Source: Butyrivibrio proteoclasticus P6B7 (lineage in GTDB: Bacteria > Bacillota > Clostridia > Lachnospirales > Lachnospiraceae). Taken from it: a DNA stretch of 64,000 bases. Positions 54,479 through 63,932 of this stretch are shown here, one piece after another (position 1 is the first letter of the stretch; every line of letters starts with the position of its first letter). A program made the position numbers and the translations under genes. The stretch spans positions 62,001 to 126,000 of the forward strand of contig NZ_JHWL01000010.1 in NCBI RefSeq assembly GCF_000622085.1, in the 5' to 3' direction. The notes under the pieces are model-generated. The model saw only the letters and a program-made list of their open reading frames with translations. It did not search any database and was not told the origin of the DNA.

Positions 54479-56668
54479 ATGAATTGTGGTAATTGCGGAA
54501 AAGAGATTAAACCAGGGCAGAAATTCTGCGAATTCTGCGGGACTCCAGCCCCTGATGAAGATTTTGGAAAACCATACGATCCTAGAGCTGAGAGGCCAGC
54601 ACATATGCAGCCTATGAATAACGGCCAGCCAATGCCAACTCAGGGCATGCCAAGTGCTACAGTCCAGAATGGACCAAGCATGCAGAACGTACCAGTTCAG
54701 AATGGACCTGTACAGAATGCACCAAATGGCATGAATCAGGCACAGAATAACAGTCAGACTGCACCAGGCATGAACCAGCCAGTAAACAACGGCCAGCCAA
54801 TGCCTAATCAGCAAGTTAATGGGAATGTTGGCCAGCCTATGAATAACGCGGGTCAGCCAATGAACAACGGCCAGATGCCAAATGGCCAGCCACAGCGCAT
54901 GCCAAACAGCCAGCCAACCAATGGCATGAACCAGCCAATGAACAATGGCCAGCCACAGCCAGCTCAAGGTATGCCAAACATACCAAATCGCCCACCATAC
55001 ATGCCAAACAACATGGCTCAGCAGCCAAAGAAGAAGGACAAGGTATGGCCAACGGTTCTTGCCATTATTATTGTAGCTCTTTTGATCGTGGGAATCGGCG
55101 TGGGAGCATTCGTAATGCTGGCTAAAAAGGCAACTGACCTGGCAAGCAACGACAATCCACCAATCACTCCAGCAACTCACGTAACTACAGAGGCTGAGGA
55201 GGAAGATAAGAACAGCGGCAGCGAGGATGAATCCACAGAGGAAGCAACTGCTGAGGACACAAGTTCACAGACTGCGCAGGTTTCCGAGGGTAAGACTCCT
55301 GAAGTCTACACAGGATCCCTTAACTACTTCACTGGTGATTGGATCACAGACTTGGGCGGCGGAATTTTCGTCAACCAGGCTGGAAACGTGAACACAGATA
55401 TTATTGGCCACAGCTACGGTATTACATTTACTGCAGACTGCACTGAGGCCATGATTCTTGATACAACAACGGTTCAGTTCTTTTACCTTAATGCGGATCT
55501 TGCCATGATCGAGTTCGCGCCTGGAGCTACATGCTGCGATATCGCCCATGACGGCGGACATCTCTTCTATGTAATGCCTACAAACGACGATCACACCGAG
55601 GGTGACCTTTACCTGTTCGACACAAAGACAGGTGCCAGCGAGCTTGTGGACAAGAAGGTTGTTGCAAACTCACCTTGCATCTCTCCTGATGGAAAGACAG
55701 TTTCTTATGCCAAGAACAACTCAAAGGGTTACGCTGTCTACGTTGCAGGCTACAACCTTAAGACAACCCGCGTAACTGATGAGATTGCGGTTCCTTACAC
55801 TGTTTCAAATGACGCAAAGATCGTTTACTACTGGGATTCCGAGAGTGAAGGTCTTTATAGATACGAAAGAGCTACCAAGACAAAGACTCTCATCTGCGAA
55901 GGCGAGATCAAGCACCACTACACCAACAAGTACTGCACAGAGATCATCGCAGTTACTGATAATGGCACATATTTCTGCAGCGACACCTTCGAAAATCCGC
56001 TAACAGTCTTTGAAGGCGAGTTCCACTCTATCTTTACAGATTACATGATCAACGATTATTCACAGTTTGGCGGCCTGCTCCTGGATGTTGAGGACATGTC
56101 AGATGTTCTGATTGCAAGCACCAACGGTAACGCATACATTCTGAACAAGCTTGGGGACGACTTCATCGACCTTCCAAGATCTCTTGTTCAGGTGGACACC
56201 ATCCTTTTATGCGATACAGAGGGCACTTCATTTATCTACGCCGCTGACGGCAAGGTTTTCAGAGCTGATTCTGATGGAGATAGCTCTTTTACCGAGACTG
56301 TACTGGTGGATGACGTGTACGTGCGCGAGGTTCTTGGCAACTACAACGGCGAGGAAATCTGGTACGTGACCACAGACGGCGACCTGTACTACATGCCAAT
56401 GGGCGGCACAGGCGAGCTCATCGAGAAGGGCATCGACGAATACAGCAGTGACGATAGCCACAACTTCGCATGGAGCGTGGACACAGGATATATGTACTAC
56501 ACCAAGGACGGCGTGCTTTTCCAGTGCTACAACAGCAGCGCCACAATCGAGCAGGTTATGACTGACGTCTTCGACCTGACCTATTCACAGTCCAAGGTTG
56601 TGTTCCTTAACCAGGACCTGACTGCCATTTATGTGATTTATTCTGACGGTGTTAAAAAGATCTTTTAA
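54479..56668 (+). CDS. Zinc-ribbon membrane protein with long Asn/Gln/Met/Pro linker
   Basis: 729 residues from the ATG at 54479 (GAGG ten bases upstream; a GTG 18 bases earlier is less likely). A zinc ribbon with two CxxC knuckles (CGNCGKEI, CEFCG) lies at 1-22. A low-complexity linker to about 180 is built of imperfect MNNGQPMPN/NGQPQ repeats. One membrane segment (VLAIIIVALLIVGIGVGAFV) is followed by an acidic Glu/Ser/Thr stretch. The last 430 residues are beta-rich with propeller-like blades (HTEGDLYLFDTKTG, LYRYERATKTKTLI). It is probably inside-ribbon, outside-propeller. It is 14 bases from a WYL regulator. Confidence 0.85.
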   Translation: MNCGNCGKEIKPGQKFCEFCGTPAPDEDFGKPYDPRAERPAHMQPMNNGQPMPTQGMPSATVQNGPSMQNVPVQNGPVQNAPNGMNQAQNNSQTAPGMNQPVNNGQPMPNQQVNGNVGQPMNNAGQPMNNGQMPNGQPQRMPNSQPTNGMNQPMNNGQPQPAQGMPNIPNRPPYMPNNMAQQPKKKDKVWPTVLAIIIVALLIVGIGVGAFVMLAKKATDLASNDNPPITPATHVTTEAEEEDKNSGSEDESTEEATAEDTSSQTAQVSEGKTPEVYTGSLNYFTGDWITDLGGGIFVNQAGNVNTDIIGHSYGITFTADCTEAMILDTTTVQFFYLNADLAMIEFAPGATCCDIAHDGGHLFYVMPTNDDHTEGDLYLFDTKTGASELVDKKVVANSPCISPDGKTVSYAKNNSKGYAVYVAGYNLKTTRVTDEIAVPYTVSNDAKIVYYWDSESEGLYRYERATKTKTLICEGEIKHHYTNKYCTEIIAVTDNGTYFCSDTFENPLTVFEGEFHSIFTDYMINDYSQFGGLLLDVEDMSDVLIASTNGNAYILNKLGDDFIDLPRSLVQVDTILLCDTEGTSFIYAADGKVFRADSDGDSSFTETVLVDDVYVREVLGNYNGEEIWYVTTDGDLYYMPMGGTGELIEKGIDEYSSDDSHNFAWSVDTGYMYYTKDGVLFQCYNSSATIEQVMTDVFDLTYSQSKVVFLNQDLTAIYVIYSDGVKKIF

Positions 56669-56682
56669 CAAGGGGTAAGCCT

Positions 56683-57678
56683 ATGCCAAAGGGACAAAAT
56701 CAGAAGCTAAAGCTGTACTATCTGGCCAAGATCATGGTCCAGAAAACCGACGATTCACACTATCTCACCATGCCACAGATCAGGGAGCTGCTTGAAGAGC
56801 ATGGCGTGACTGCAGACAGGAAGAGCCTTTACGATGACATGGAGGCGCTGAGGATCCTGGGAATCGACGTTATCGGTGAGCAGGTGGGAAAGAACTACTT
56901 CTATCACGTGGGCAGCAAGCACTTCGAGATCGCTGAGCTGAAGCTCCTGGTGGATTCTATCCAGGCTTCCAAGTTCATCACCGAGAAGAAGTCCAATGCT
57001 CTGATAAAAAAGCTTACGTCTTTGTCCAGTGAGTACGAGGCCAGCCAGCTGAAGAGGCAGGTGGTGGTTCAGGGCCGCATCAAGACCATGAACGAGAGTA
57101 TTTACTATATCGTGGATGAGATTCATAACGCTATTTCGTCTAACAAGCAGATTGCGTTTGAGTATTTCAAGTGGAATACGGCAAAAGAGATGGTTCCCAG
57201 GAAGGAAGGTCTGTACGTGGCCAGTCCATGGGCGCTGACCTGGGATGATGAGAATTACTATCTGATCGCATATGACGAGGAAGCGCAGATAATCAAGCAT
57301 TACCGCGTTGATAAGATGCGTAATATCAAGCTTTTGGAGGATATGCGGCTTGGTAAAGAGGCGTTTGAAGCGCTTGATATGGCGTCCTACTCCAGCATGA
57401 ATTTTGGAATGTACGGCGGCGCAACCACGAAGGTTAAGCTTGCTTTTGATGATGAGATCGTGGGCGTTATGATCGACAGGTTCGGAAAAGATATTACGAT
57501 TAGAAAGAGTTCTTTGAAAGAAGGATGGTCAGAGACCCACGTGGATGTGGCTTTGTCAGATCAGTTCTTCGGATGGATATTTGCGCTGGGATCTGGGGTT
57601 AAGATACTGGAGCCTTCGGAAGTGGTGGCGCAGTTCCGGAGGGAAATTGAAGCGCTGGGGAAGATGTATAAAAGCTGA
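56683..57678 (+). CDS. WYL-domain transcriptional regulator
   Basis: 331 residues, AAGGGG upstream. Winged-helix start (YLTMPQIRELLEEHGVTADR), then the WYL domain from about 140: IAFEYFKWN, LYVASPWALTWDDENYYLIAYD and IKHYRVDKMRNIKLLE, with a C-terminal extension (VVAQFRREIEALGK). WYL proteins bind nucleic-acid-like or small ligands and often control stress or defence genes. It is likely to regulate the zinc-ribbon gene it follows. Hairpin arrays flank the two-gene unit. Confidence 0.92.
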   Translation: MPKGQNQKLKLYYLAKIMVQKTDDSHYLTMPQIRELLEEHGVTADRKSLYDDMEALRILGIDVIGEQVGKNYFYHVGSKHFEIAELKLLVDSIQASKFITEKKSNALIKKLTSLSSEYEASQLKRQVVVQGRIKTMNESIYYIVDEIHNAISSNKQIAFEYFKWNTAKEMVPRKEGLYVASPWALTWDDENYYLIAYDEEAQIIKHYRVDKMRNIKLLEDMRLGKEAFEALDMASYSSMNFGMYGGATTKVKLAFDDEIVGVMIDRFGKDITIRKSSLKEGWSETHVDVALSDQFFGWIFALGSGVKILEPSEVVAQFRREIEALGKMYKS

Positions 57679-57770
57679 GTTAGTAATGTCTCTGTGAGGC
57701 GTTGTGTGACGGTCCTTGGTTTGTAAGAAATAGTTTAGGACTAATGGAATATGGGATTATGAGATTATAT

Positions 57771-58092
57771 TTGCGGATAGGATGTTGTAAATCAACAGTC
57801 TTATCCGCATATTTTTGTTGGTTTTTTTTGCTTGCAGATAAGAGCTCTATGATTCAGTATTTTTATCCGCAAGTTTTCAGTTTTAGAATTTAGCTTTTTG
57901 CTGACCTTGCGGATAAGAAGATTGATTCATTATATTTCTATCCGCAATTTTCATGTGAGCAATTCATTTTATGATTCAATTTGCGGATAAAATCACTCGC
58001 CTCATTACATCTTATCCGTAACATACTGAAAACCTAGTTCTAAACCCAAAAAGCTTGCGGATAAAATGTACTGAATCAACTTGTCTTATCCG
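57771..58092. repeat. Second array of five TTGCGGATAA hairpins
   Basis: Units centred at about 57790, 57853, 57926, 57999 and 58075 (steps 63, 73, 73, 76). Three have TGAWTCA at the centre, one has GTTGTAAATCAAC and one has lost it. Stem changes are partly compensated, for example a CTTGCAGATAA arm. It lies just downstream of the WYL gene. Confidence 0.92.
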
Positions 58093-58146
58093 TACATGCT
58101 CCAGAATGGCGTCGGACAAGTCACAATCCCTTGACATCGCGCAAAA

Positions 58147-58177
58147 AGAACCAAAGAGTTTGAATCTCTTTGGTTCT
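58147..58177 (-). terminator. Terminator of the U32-like gene
   Basis: AGAACCAAAGAG pairs with CTCTTTGGTTCT and is followed by TTTTT on the minus strand, about 45 bases past the stop at 58223. Confidence 0.9.
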
Positions 58178-58222
58178 CAAATATCAAGTATTAGTATCTA
58201 ATTCTAACTTAATTCCTATGCC

Positions 58223-59179
58223 TTATATTTTAAACTCCATTGGTCTAGGCTTATTTACAACTATGACCTTGGATGCCTCTAGGTTGCGGAGCACTAAGAG
58301 TCTTGCTTCGCCGGCGTACTCAGGCCTTATCATGTAGTGGCAGTAGGTATCAAGCAGTGAGAAGAGGTTGGCTGTGCGGCCTTCGATCTTGAAGTTGTTG
58401 ATGCCCATTGGCACGTACTTCTCCCAGATCATCTCTGGAGAGATGTAGGTTGAGTAATCCTGGATTGTGTGAATGCAGTTCTTGTCGCCGTACTCACAGT
58501 GCCAAGGAATGATCGGAATGCGCTTCTCTGGTGGAAGCTCGCGGTTCTTAAGGATAATGCGCTGGTTCTTTGAAATGTTCTCGTAGTGACCCTTACGTCT
58601 CTCGCAATTAGGCACGCAGAGCGCGTTTACAAGGACCTCAATCTTCTCCTTGTGTCCGATATTCTCAAGAAGATCCCACTTGTTGTTCAAGTTATAATCA
58701 AGCACCACATAGGTGTAGTCCTTCTCAAGCTCGGCGTTGAGGGCATCCACGTCCTTGATCTCCTTGCAGGTTGTGGAATCAATCTTGTAGGACGGGTAAT
58801 TCTCCCTGATGTACTGCTCCAGAATTGGCGAGAACACAAGAACCTGGTTCATGCCGTTGTCTCCCACCTTCAGGCAGTAGTTGCAGAACTTGTCAGTTAA
58901 ATCTTCCTCTGTTAAAAGAGGATTCGTAAATGTGTAACGAACTGGCACGCCTTGGGCATTTATATTCTTAACGACGTTGCTGACAAAAGCCGCGTCGCAC
59001 TGATCGTTGTTGGTAAGACGGCCGCCATTCCAAAGAGATAATGGAAAAGAGCCAAAGAATGAGGCAATCTCCACGCCTTCTCTGAAGTAGTGGGGGTACT
59101 TCTTGAGCATGCTGAGCCAGAACATGTTCAAAGGGTAATTGTACCTAAGCCCCGGTAAGTGAAAATAAACTTTATTCAT
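58223..59179 (-). CDS. Peptidase-U32-like TIM-barrel protein (uncertain)
   Basis: 318 residues; the ATG at 59179 (MNKVYFH) has GGGAGG upstream, and the longer reading runs into a palindromic repeat. Soluble alpha/beta protein. YTFTNPLLTEED, NQVLVFSPILEQYIRENYPS, VVLDYNLNNKWDLL, LVNALCVPNCERRKGHYENIS (Cys pair then His-Tyr) and NFKIEGRTANLFSLLDTYCHYMI recall the Cys-rich and FKIEGR blocks of U32 peptidase-type barrels. The metal or Fe-S ligands are only partly visible. It is at the edge of the polysaccharide block, but a link is not shown. Confidence 0.55.
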   Translation of the reverse strand: MNKVYFHLPGLRYNYPLNMFWLSMLKKYPHYFREGVEIASFFGSFPLSLWNGGRLTNNDQCDAAFVSNVVKNINAQGVPVRYTFTNPLLTEEDLTDKFCNYCLKVGDNGMNQVLVFSPILEQYIRENYPSYKIDSTTCKEIKDVDALNAELEKDYTYVVLDYNLNNKWDLLENIGHKEKIEVLVNALCVPNCERRKGHYENISKNQRIILKNRELPPEKRIPIIPWHCEYGDKNCIHTIQDYSTYISPEMIWEKYVPMGINNFKIEGRTANLFSLLDTYCHYMIRPEYAGEARLLVLRNLEASKVIVVNKPRPMEFKI

Positions 59180-59235
59180 GTAAACCTCCCAAGTACATCG
59201 TGTGTTGGCTACGCGGATGGTAGTGAAATTAGGAC

Positions 59236-59391
59236 GAGTAAGTTTTGAGATAGCATTTGGCACTTGCTAACGCTCGCGCTACGTAAAAAACGTAGCAGTA
59301 CTAAGTCGTCACAGAACGCCGACTAAGTACTGACGTTTTTTAAGTTTTGCTGCGTGTCAAACACCATCTCAAAACTTACTCTGTTTTACAT
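59236..59391. repeat. 156-bp nested inverted repeat
   Basis: Outer arms GAGTAAGTTTTGAGATAGCA and its near complement TGTTTGACAC..GTTTTGAGATGG type; inner arms ACGTAAAAAACGTAGC with the ACGTTTTTTA region, and AGTACTAAGTCG with CGACTAAGTACT at the tip. Non-coding. It lies upstream of the U32-like gene and may influence its leader. Confidence 0.7.
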
Positions 59392-59520
59392 AATCTTCAA
59401 TATTCATTCGCTAGCGTAGAATTCACAGATGTAATTATATGTTCCTATTCTACTCTATTTGAGATAAGAAATCTCATTACTTAATGCTATTTATTTACTA
59501 TTGTTTTATGTATATAAAAA

Positions 59521-59566
59521 TCCTAGTGTCGGATAGCTTAATACAAGCCATAACACGACACTAGGA
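59521..59566 (-). terminator. Terminator of the flippase gene
   Basis: TCCTAGTGTCG pairs with CGACACTAGGA with a long loop; TTTTTATA follows on the minus strand. Confidence 0.85.
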
Positions 59567-59578
59567 CTATAAAAATCA

Positions 59579-60802
59579 TCAATCAGCCTGCTTACTCTCC
59601 TTCTCCAGCGCGTTCATGCCAAATACCGCGGTAACGAGGAGCCTAATCAGGTTCACCACCACAAGTCCAACGGCCATTCCCATAAGGCCGAAGAAGTGTG
59701 TAGCAGGGATCAGCAGTACCAGGAATGTAGCTCCGTAGATAAGGTTGATCAGAAGCTGTGACTTCTCCTTAGTAAAGCTCAGGAGAATAACCATGAGGGA
59801 TCCGGAAATGAAGTACAGGATCTGTCCCAGGTTAGCCAGGAAGAAGTATCCGCTGGCCTCCGCAAGCAGGTTCGGGTAAAAGAGCTTAACAAACACGTAG
59901 GACACAAACATGCAAACGCCGGCGCCGACGATAGACAGCGCAAGGGCTGCAAGGCACATCAGTGAAAAGATCCTACGTGTAAGCTTAATCTTGTAGTTGG
60001 TAAAATAGCTGATAATAATGCCGTTTAGCGGTGTTGTGAGCATCGCCACGATCTTGCCAATAAGGCTGGCGGTGTAAAAGATCGTAACGCTCCTTGAATC
60101 CACCATTGGATGAAGTATGATCTTGTCCGCATGAAGCGCCATGGCAGCCACAAGGTTAGAGGCTGAAATGGTCCACACAGACTTCATGTTAGCGTCAAAG
60201 CTATCAGAGCGAATCAGGAACGGAGCCTTGAAGATAGAACCCACAATGCAAGTAAACACAAGGCCTGCCAGCTCTCCCAAGAGAATGACCAGCACCCAGT
60301 TCTTTGTGAAATGGTACACGCCAAGACCTGCCACATAGCCCACAGCCACTGACAGGAAGAACAGGAAGTAGTTCACGAACTTAATGTTCATGCGGTATTC
60401 CACGTCCGCGTAGTATCTGAAGACCGTAGCGATCATCAGCACCAGCAACAGTGCGTAGTAGACAGGATTTAGTTCTTTTATGGACAAAAGAGCTATGAAG
60501 GTAACCACCGTGGAAATAGCCGCGATAATGAGAAGAAAGATGTTGTAGTCACCGTTAGTCTCAGTGCGGTCCTTCTTGGCCACCATACGAGAATAGCTGG
60601 CGGCAGTACCGAAGCCAGCTCCCATAATGGAAACTATTGAAATCAAATAAAGAACGGTGCCGAAGGCGGTCTCGCCCATAGCCTTGTTAAGGCTTGGGTA
60701 GATAACCAGCTGGAGGACACCGTTGTAGATAACCAGCGCAAGCACGCTGAGAATTAAATCCTTTGAAGCCTTAAGTGCCAGGCTCTTTTTGCTAGTGTTC
60801 AT
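59579..60802 (-). CDS. Polysaccharide flippase-like membrane protein (MOP superfamily)
   Basis: 407 residues from the ATG at 60802 (AAAGGA upstream). About twelve membrane segments. SKDLILSVLALVIYNGVLQLVIYPSLN and IVSIMGAGFGTAASYSRMVAKK match the Wzx-like start of the superfamily; the length fits. It would move lipid-linked saccharide units across the membrane. It lies downstream of a GT2 gene on the same strand (156-base gap). Confidence 0.85.
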   Translation of the reverse strand: MNTSKKSLALKASKDLILSVLALVIYNGVLQLVIYPSLNKAMGETAFGTVLYLISIVSIMGAGFGTAASYSRMVAKKDRTETNGDYNIFLLIIAAISTVVTFIALLSIKELNPVYYALLLVLMIATVFRYYADVEYRMNIKFVNYFLFFLSVAVGYVAGLGVYHFTKNWVLVILLGELAGLVFTCIVGSIFKAPFLIRSDSFDANMKSVWTISASNLVAAMALHADKIILHPMVDSRSVTIFYTASLIGKIVAMLTTPLNGIIISYFTNYKIKLTRRIFSLMCLAALALSIVGAGVCMFVSYVFVKLFYPNLLAEASGYFFLANLGQILYFISGSLMVILLSFTKEKSQLLINLIYGATFLVLLIPATHFFGLMGMAVGLVVVNLIRLLVTAVFGMNALEKESKQAD

Positions 60803-60958
60803 GGTAAATCCTTTTCTAATAATAATGCACGGAATCCGCTGCAATGCGGATTCTTGATGAAACAATATATTCATAATTGTTGATTTCTGTATCATTGCAG
60901 AAATCCACATTTATTCTCTAGATGATCAGAAAAATCCACAATCATTCTCTAGATAATA

Positions 60959-61900
60959 TCAGGAATTATAGTCCGTCTCCTTGTGGCGCTGCAGCATGTT
61001 GAGCTGCATCTCGAACTCACGCCTGTTGTTCAGGGCCATTGTGGATAACAGTACTCCGGTAAAAAAGCTTTGGAATGCCGCGAGCATAGCGAAGCCGCAT
61101 ACGAACAAGGTTGGATATCTGTCAACTCGGCCTGTGATCCAATAATCATGGATAACAGGAATAACAAAGCCGATTGAAAGAGCTGCCAGAATTGCTGCTA
61201 TTATAGTAAAGAAGCCAAATGGCTTGTAGCTACGATAGAGCTTTGCAATAGTCTTAAGAACCTTGAAGCCGTCAGCATAGGTATTAAGCTTACTCTCAGA
61301 TCCCGCAGGTCTGTCTCTGTACTCGATAACTACGTTGTCGATCTGCATGTTGTTGTAAACCGCATGGATAGTCATCTCAGTCTCGATCTCGAATCCCTTT
61401 GAAAGAACCGGGAAGGTCTTAACGAATTCATAGCTGAAAGCTCTGTAGCCAGTCATGATGTCGCGGACGTTACAGCCAAAGAGCTTGTTGATGCTGCCGC
61501 GAACAAGGCTGTTTCCAAAATTGTGGAAAGGACGCTTATTTTCCTGGAAGTATGTGGATGAAAGTCTGTCACCAACTACCATGTCGGAGTTGTGGTTAAG
61601 GACAAGGTCCACCATCTCAGGCGCAGACTCCATTGGATAGGTGTCATCGCCGTCAACCATCACATATACAAGGGCATCGATCTCGCGGAACATACGGCGG
61701 ATAACGTTTCCCTTACCCTGCATGTACTCGTTGCGCACAACGGCGCCCTCTGCCTCTGCGATCTCAACAGTTCTGTCCTTGGAATTGTTGTTATATACAT
61801 AGATTGTGGCCTCTGGGAGCGCAGCCTTGGCGTCCCTGATAACCTTACCTATTGTAGCTTCTTCGTTATAGCATGGAATTAATACTGCAATTTTGTCCAT
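60959..61900 (-). CDS. Family 2 glycosyltransferase, polyprenyl-phosphate type
   Basis: 313 residues, AAGGA upstream. IAVLIPCYNEEATIGKVIRD, VYNNNSKDRT and VMVDGDDTYP (DxD metal site) form the GT-A core; GYRAFSYEFVKTFPVLSKGFEIETE is the acceptor region of the DPM/GtrB class. Two C-terminal membrane segments (about 230-290) anchor it. It probably loads a sugar onto polyprenyl phosphate for use by the large membrane proteins nearby. Confidence 0.93.
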   Translation of the reverse strand: MDKIAVLIPCYNEEATIGKVIRDAKAALPEATIYVYNNNSKDRTVEIAEAEGAVVRNEYMQGKGNVIRRMFREIDALVYVMVDGDDTYPMESAPEMVDLVLNHNSDMVVGDRLSSTYFQENKRPFHNFGNSLVRGSINKLFGCNVRDIMTGYRAFSYEFVKTFPVLSKGFEIETEMTIHAVYNNMQIDNVVIEYRDRPAGSESKLNTYADGFKVLKTIAKLYRSYKPFGFFTIIAAILAALSIGFVIPVIHDYWITGRVDRYPTLFVCGFAMLAAFQSFFTGVLLSTMALNNRREFEMQLNMLQRHKETDYNS

Positions 61901-62024
61901 TTTGATTCCTTCTCATTATTCATTATCTGTAGATAATCTACTAGAATTATCCACATTTATATTATTCATGACATTCAATCAGATAACAACTATCAATAAT
62001 TCCGTGTTATCCATCCTGCATCCA

Positions 62025-63854
62025 TCACTCAACAATCGTATACACATAGATTGTATACGGCGATCCGGCTCCGCTGTAGCTTCCAACAAGCTTAAGTCCA
62101 GCTTCTGCCGCATTAGATATCTCAATTCGTGAAAAGATATAACTACATCCCATCTCAGCCAGAGCTGCGGAATTGATGTAGATATCGTTGTCCGTCACAC
62201 CAGTCATGCTCTTGGTTGGCATAACGATGGACAGATCAGTGCCGGAATACAGATAACATCTGGCACCCCACTCATCATAGTATAGCCTAGTGGGCTCCAT
62301 CCTATCAAGAGCCGGCGCAATCACCTGACGGAACTGCTCCTTGTAGCTCTGTGGGTAGAATCCAAGATAGCCATCCAAAGTCCTGATACCGTTATATTCA
62401 AGAACTGCAGGGTGCATACCGTAGGCAACAGCCCATTCGTTCTGGTATTTCAAGTCATTCTTAATTGATGTAAAAAGATCTTTTGAATAAAATTCACCGT
62501 AGGTGAGCTCGTCCAGTTCGTTGCCCATGTTGCGCTTGATCTCGCCCTTAGCGGTGTTCAGCAGGTCGTTGTACCTGGTGGGCGTGGTAAGGACAATGAG
62601 AATAGCCTCCACCATCACGATGTATGGTAGGAAGGACAGGATTTTTTTCCACTTATGGGAAATGCCGTCCTTACCAAGGATGTAGTCAAAGAACCGCACC
62701 GCGAAGATGAAGAGCATCGCGCACCAGAGAAATGGGCTAAAAAAGATAGTCCTGTTAAACTGGAAGCCCTTAAGAGGCGGCAATATAGTTGCCACCAGCA
62801 TGTTCATGCCCTTTGAATAGTAAAGGCCGTAAATCAGGGCGTTGAACACAAGAATCAAGAAGCACAGATTGTAAACGTCGTGGAAAATCCCCTTAAAATC
62901 GCGCTTCATCACATAGCGAACGTTGAGTTCCACCAGATAAGCCAGGCAGATAGGCATTACAAAGAACTTATGGCAGTCCTCCGCATGCATCATGCTGTTG
63001 ACGAAGACGTCGAAGCTTTCCTTCATGATGCCGCCAAAGCCGTAGTAGGTCTGAACCATAGTCTCGCGGATGGTCTCAGTGTCAGAGAACAACATCATTC
63101 CAAAGAGCCTGTACTCGAAGGCCACGTTGCCTGCAGCAAGTATGAAAAGAGCTACAACCAAAGCCAGAGAAATACGCTTATCTCTGATAAAGAGCCAGAT
63201 GATGGCCACAACTAAATATGCAAGAATGAAAAATCCAAAATATGAAAAATAAGAAACGAAAGGATAGGCAAAGACCAAAAGCTGCCATTTCCAGGTGTTC
63301 TTAAGGACTTCAGAAAGCTTGCTTCCTGGAGGCGCTGCTTTGTACACATTCCTAAGGAAATAGATGATAAGCGGAATGCTGGCAAATGCAATGCCGTAAG
63401 CTGGGAACACGTTGAGAACGCCGTAAAGAAGGCCGCCCAGTGAGGCGAAAGCCTTGATTCCAAGAGGAAGATCTTTTACGTCGCGGATCTGCCTTGCGTC
63501 CTTGATATAGTCGATCATAAGAAGTCTAAAAGAAATAACTGCAATAAGAATCTTGATGCCGTAGCCGTGGATGTAGGCTGCGTAAGGCCTCATCACCATG
63601 TACAGCACAGAATAAAGAGAAAACTCGCTGGGGAGCACATCCCTTGAAACGCCCCCAAGGAAAGGAGCGCTGACACCGTGGCTAAAGAAACTGCCGGTGT
63701 TACGGAGCATCGCGTACTGGGCGATGAAAAGATCCATGTTGTCATGCACAGCAACAAAGCTATCCTCTCCCACAATCATCATGAAAGCACAGGCTGCGAT
63801 TGCAAAGAGAATAGCAAGACATAAGAATTTGTCGTTTTTGATACGTTTGATCAT
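62025..63854 (-). CDS. Large membrane protein, DUF6044-like, probable GT-C enzyme
   Basis: 609 residues, about eleven membrane segments and a soluble C-terminal domain of about 170 residues. The first external loop FVAVHDNMDLFIAQYAMLRN carries the Asp-containing motif expected of GT-C enzymes, followed by RDVLPSEFSLYSVLY. The C-terminal DGYLGFYPQSYKEQFRQVI and YLYSGTDLSIVMPTKS are typical of such proteins in Firmicutes polysaccharide loci. The ribosome site is weak. Likely partner of the GT2 gene downstream. Confidence 0.75.
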   Translation of the reverse strand: MIKRIKNDKFLCLAILFAIAACAFMMIVGEDSFVAVHDNMDLFIAQYAMLRNTGSFFSHGVSAPFLGGVSRDVLPSEFSLYSVLYMVMRPYAAYIHGYGIKILIAVISFRLLMIDYIKDARQIRDVKDLPLGIKAFASLGGLLYGVLNVFPAYGIAFASIPLIIYFLRNVYKAAPPGSKLSEVLKNTWKWQLLVFAYPFVSYFSYFGFFILAYLVVAIIWLFIRDKRISLALVVALFILAAGNVAFEYRLFGMMLFSDTETIRETMVQTYYGFGGIMKESFDVFVNSMMHAEDCHKFFVMPICLAYLVELNVRYVMKRDFKGIFHDVYNLCFLILVFNALIYGLYYSKGMNMLVATILPPLKGFQFNRTIFFSPFLWCAMLFIFAVRFFDYILGKDGISHKWKKILSFLPYIVMVEAILIVLTTPTRYNDLLNTAKGEIKRNMGNELDELTYGEFYSKDLFTSIKNDLKYQNEWAVAYGMHPAVLEYNGIRTLDGYLGFYPQSYKEQFRQVIAPALDRMEPTRLYYDEWGARCYLYSGTDLSIVMPTKSMTGVTDNDIYINSAALAEMGCSYIFSRIEISNAAEAGLKLVGSYSGAGSPYTIYVYTIVE

Positions 63855-63932
63855 CTTATAATCTCGTTCCGATCTTTATTGCTATGATTTATCAGCATCT
63901 GAACGGTCAGAAGCTGGTATTTGCTGGATTAC

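Noticed and set aside
54458-55180. 240-aa Trp-rich minus-strand frame
   Set aside because: It is the antisense of the Asn/Gln/Pro linker repeats of the zinc-ribbon gene; the Trp/His/Val content comes from the complement of those codons.
54064-58092. CRISPR-like repeat arrays
   Set aside because: Repeats are inverted hairpins with degenerate arms, loops vary as much as spacers, and no cas gene is near. The same holds for 23389-23583 and 8705-9000.
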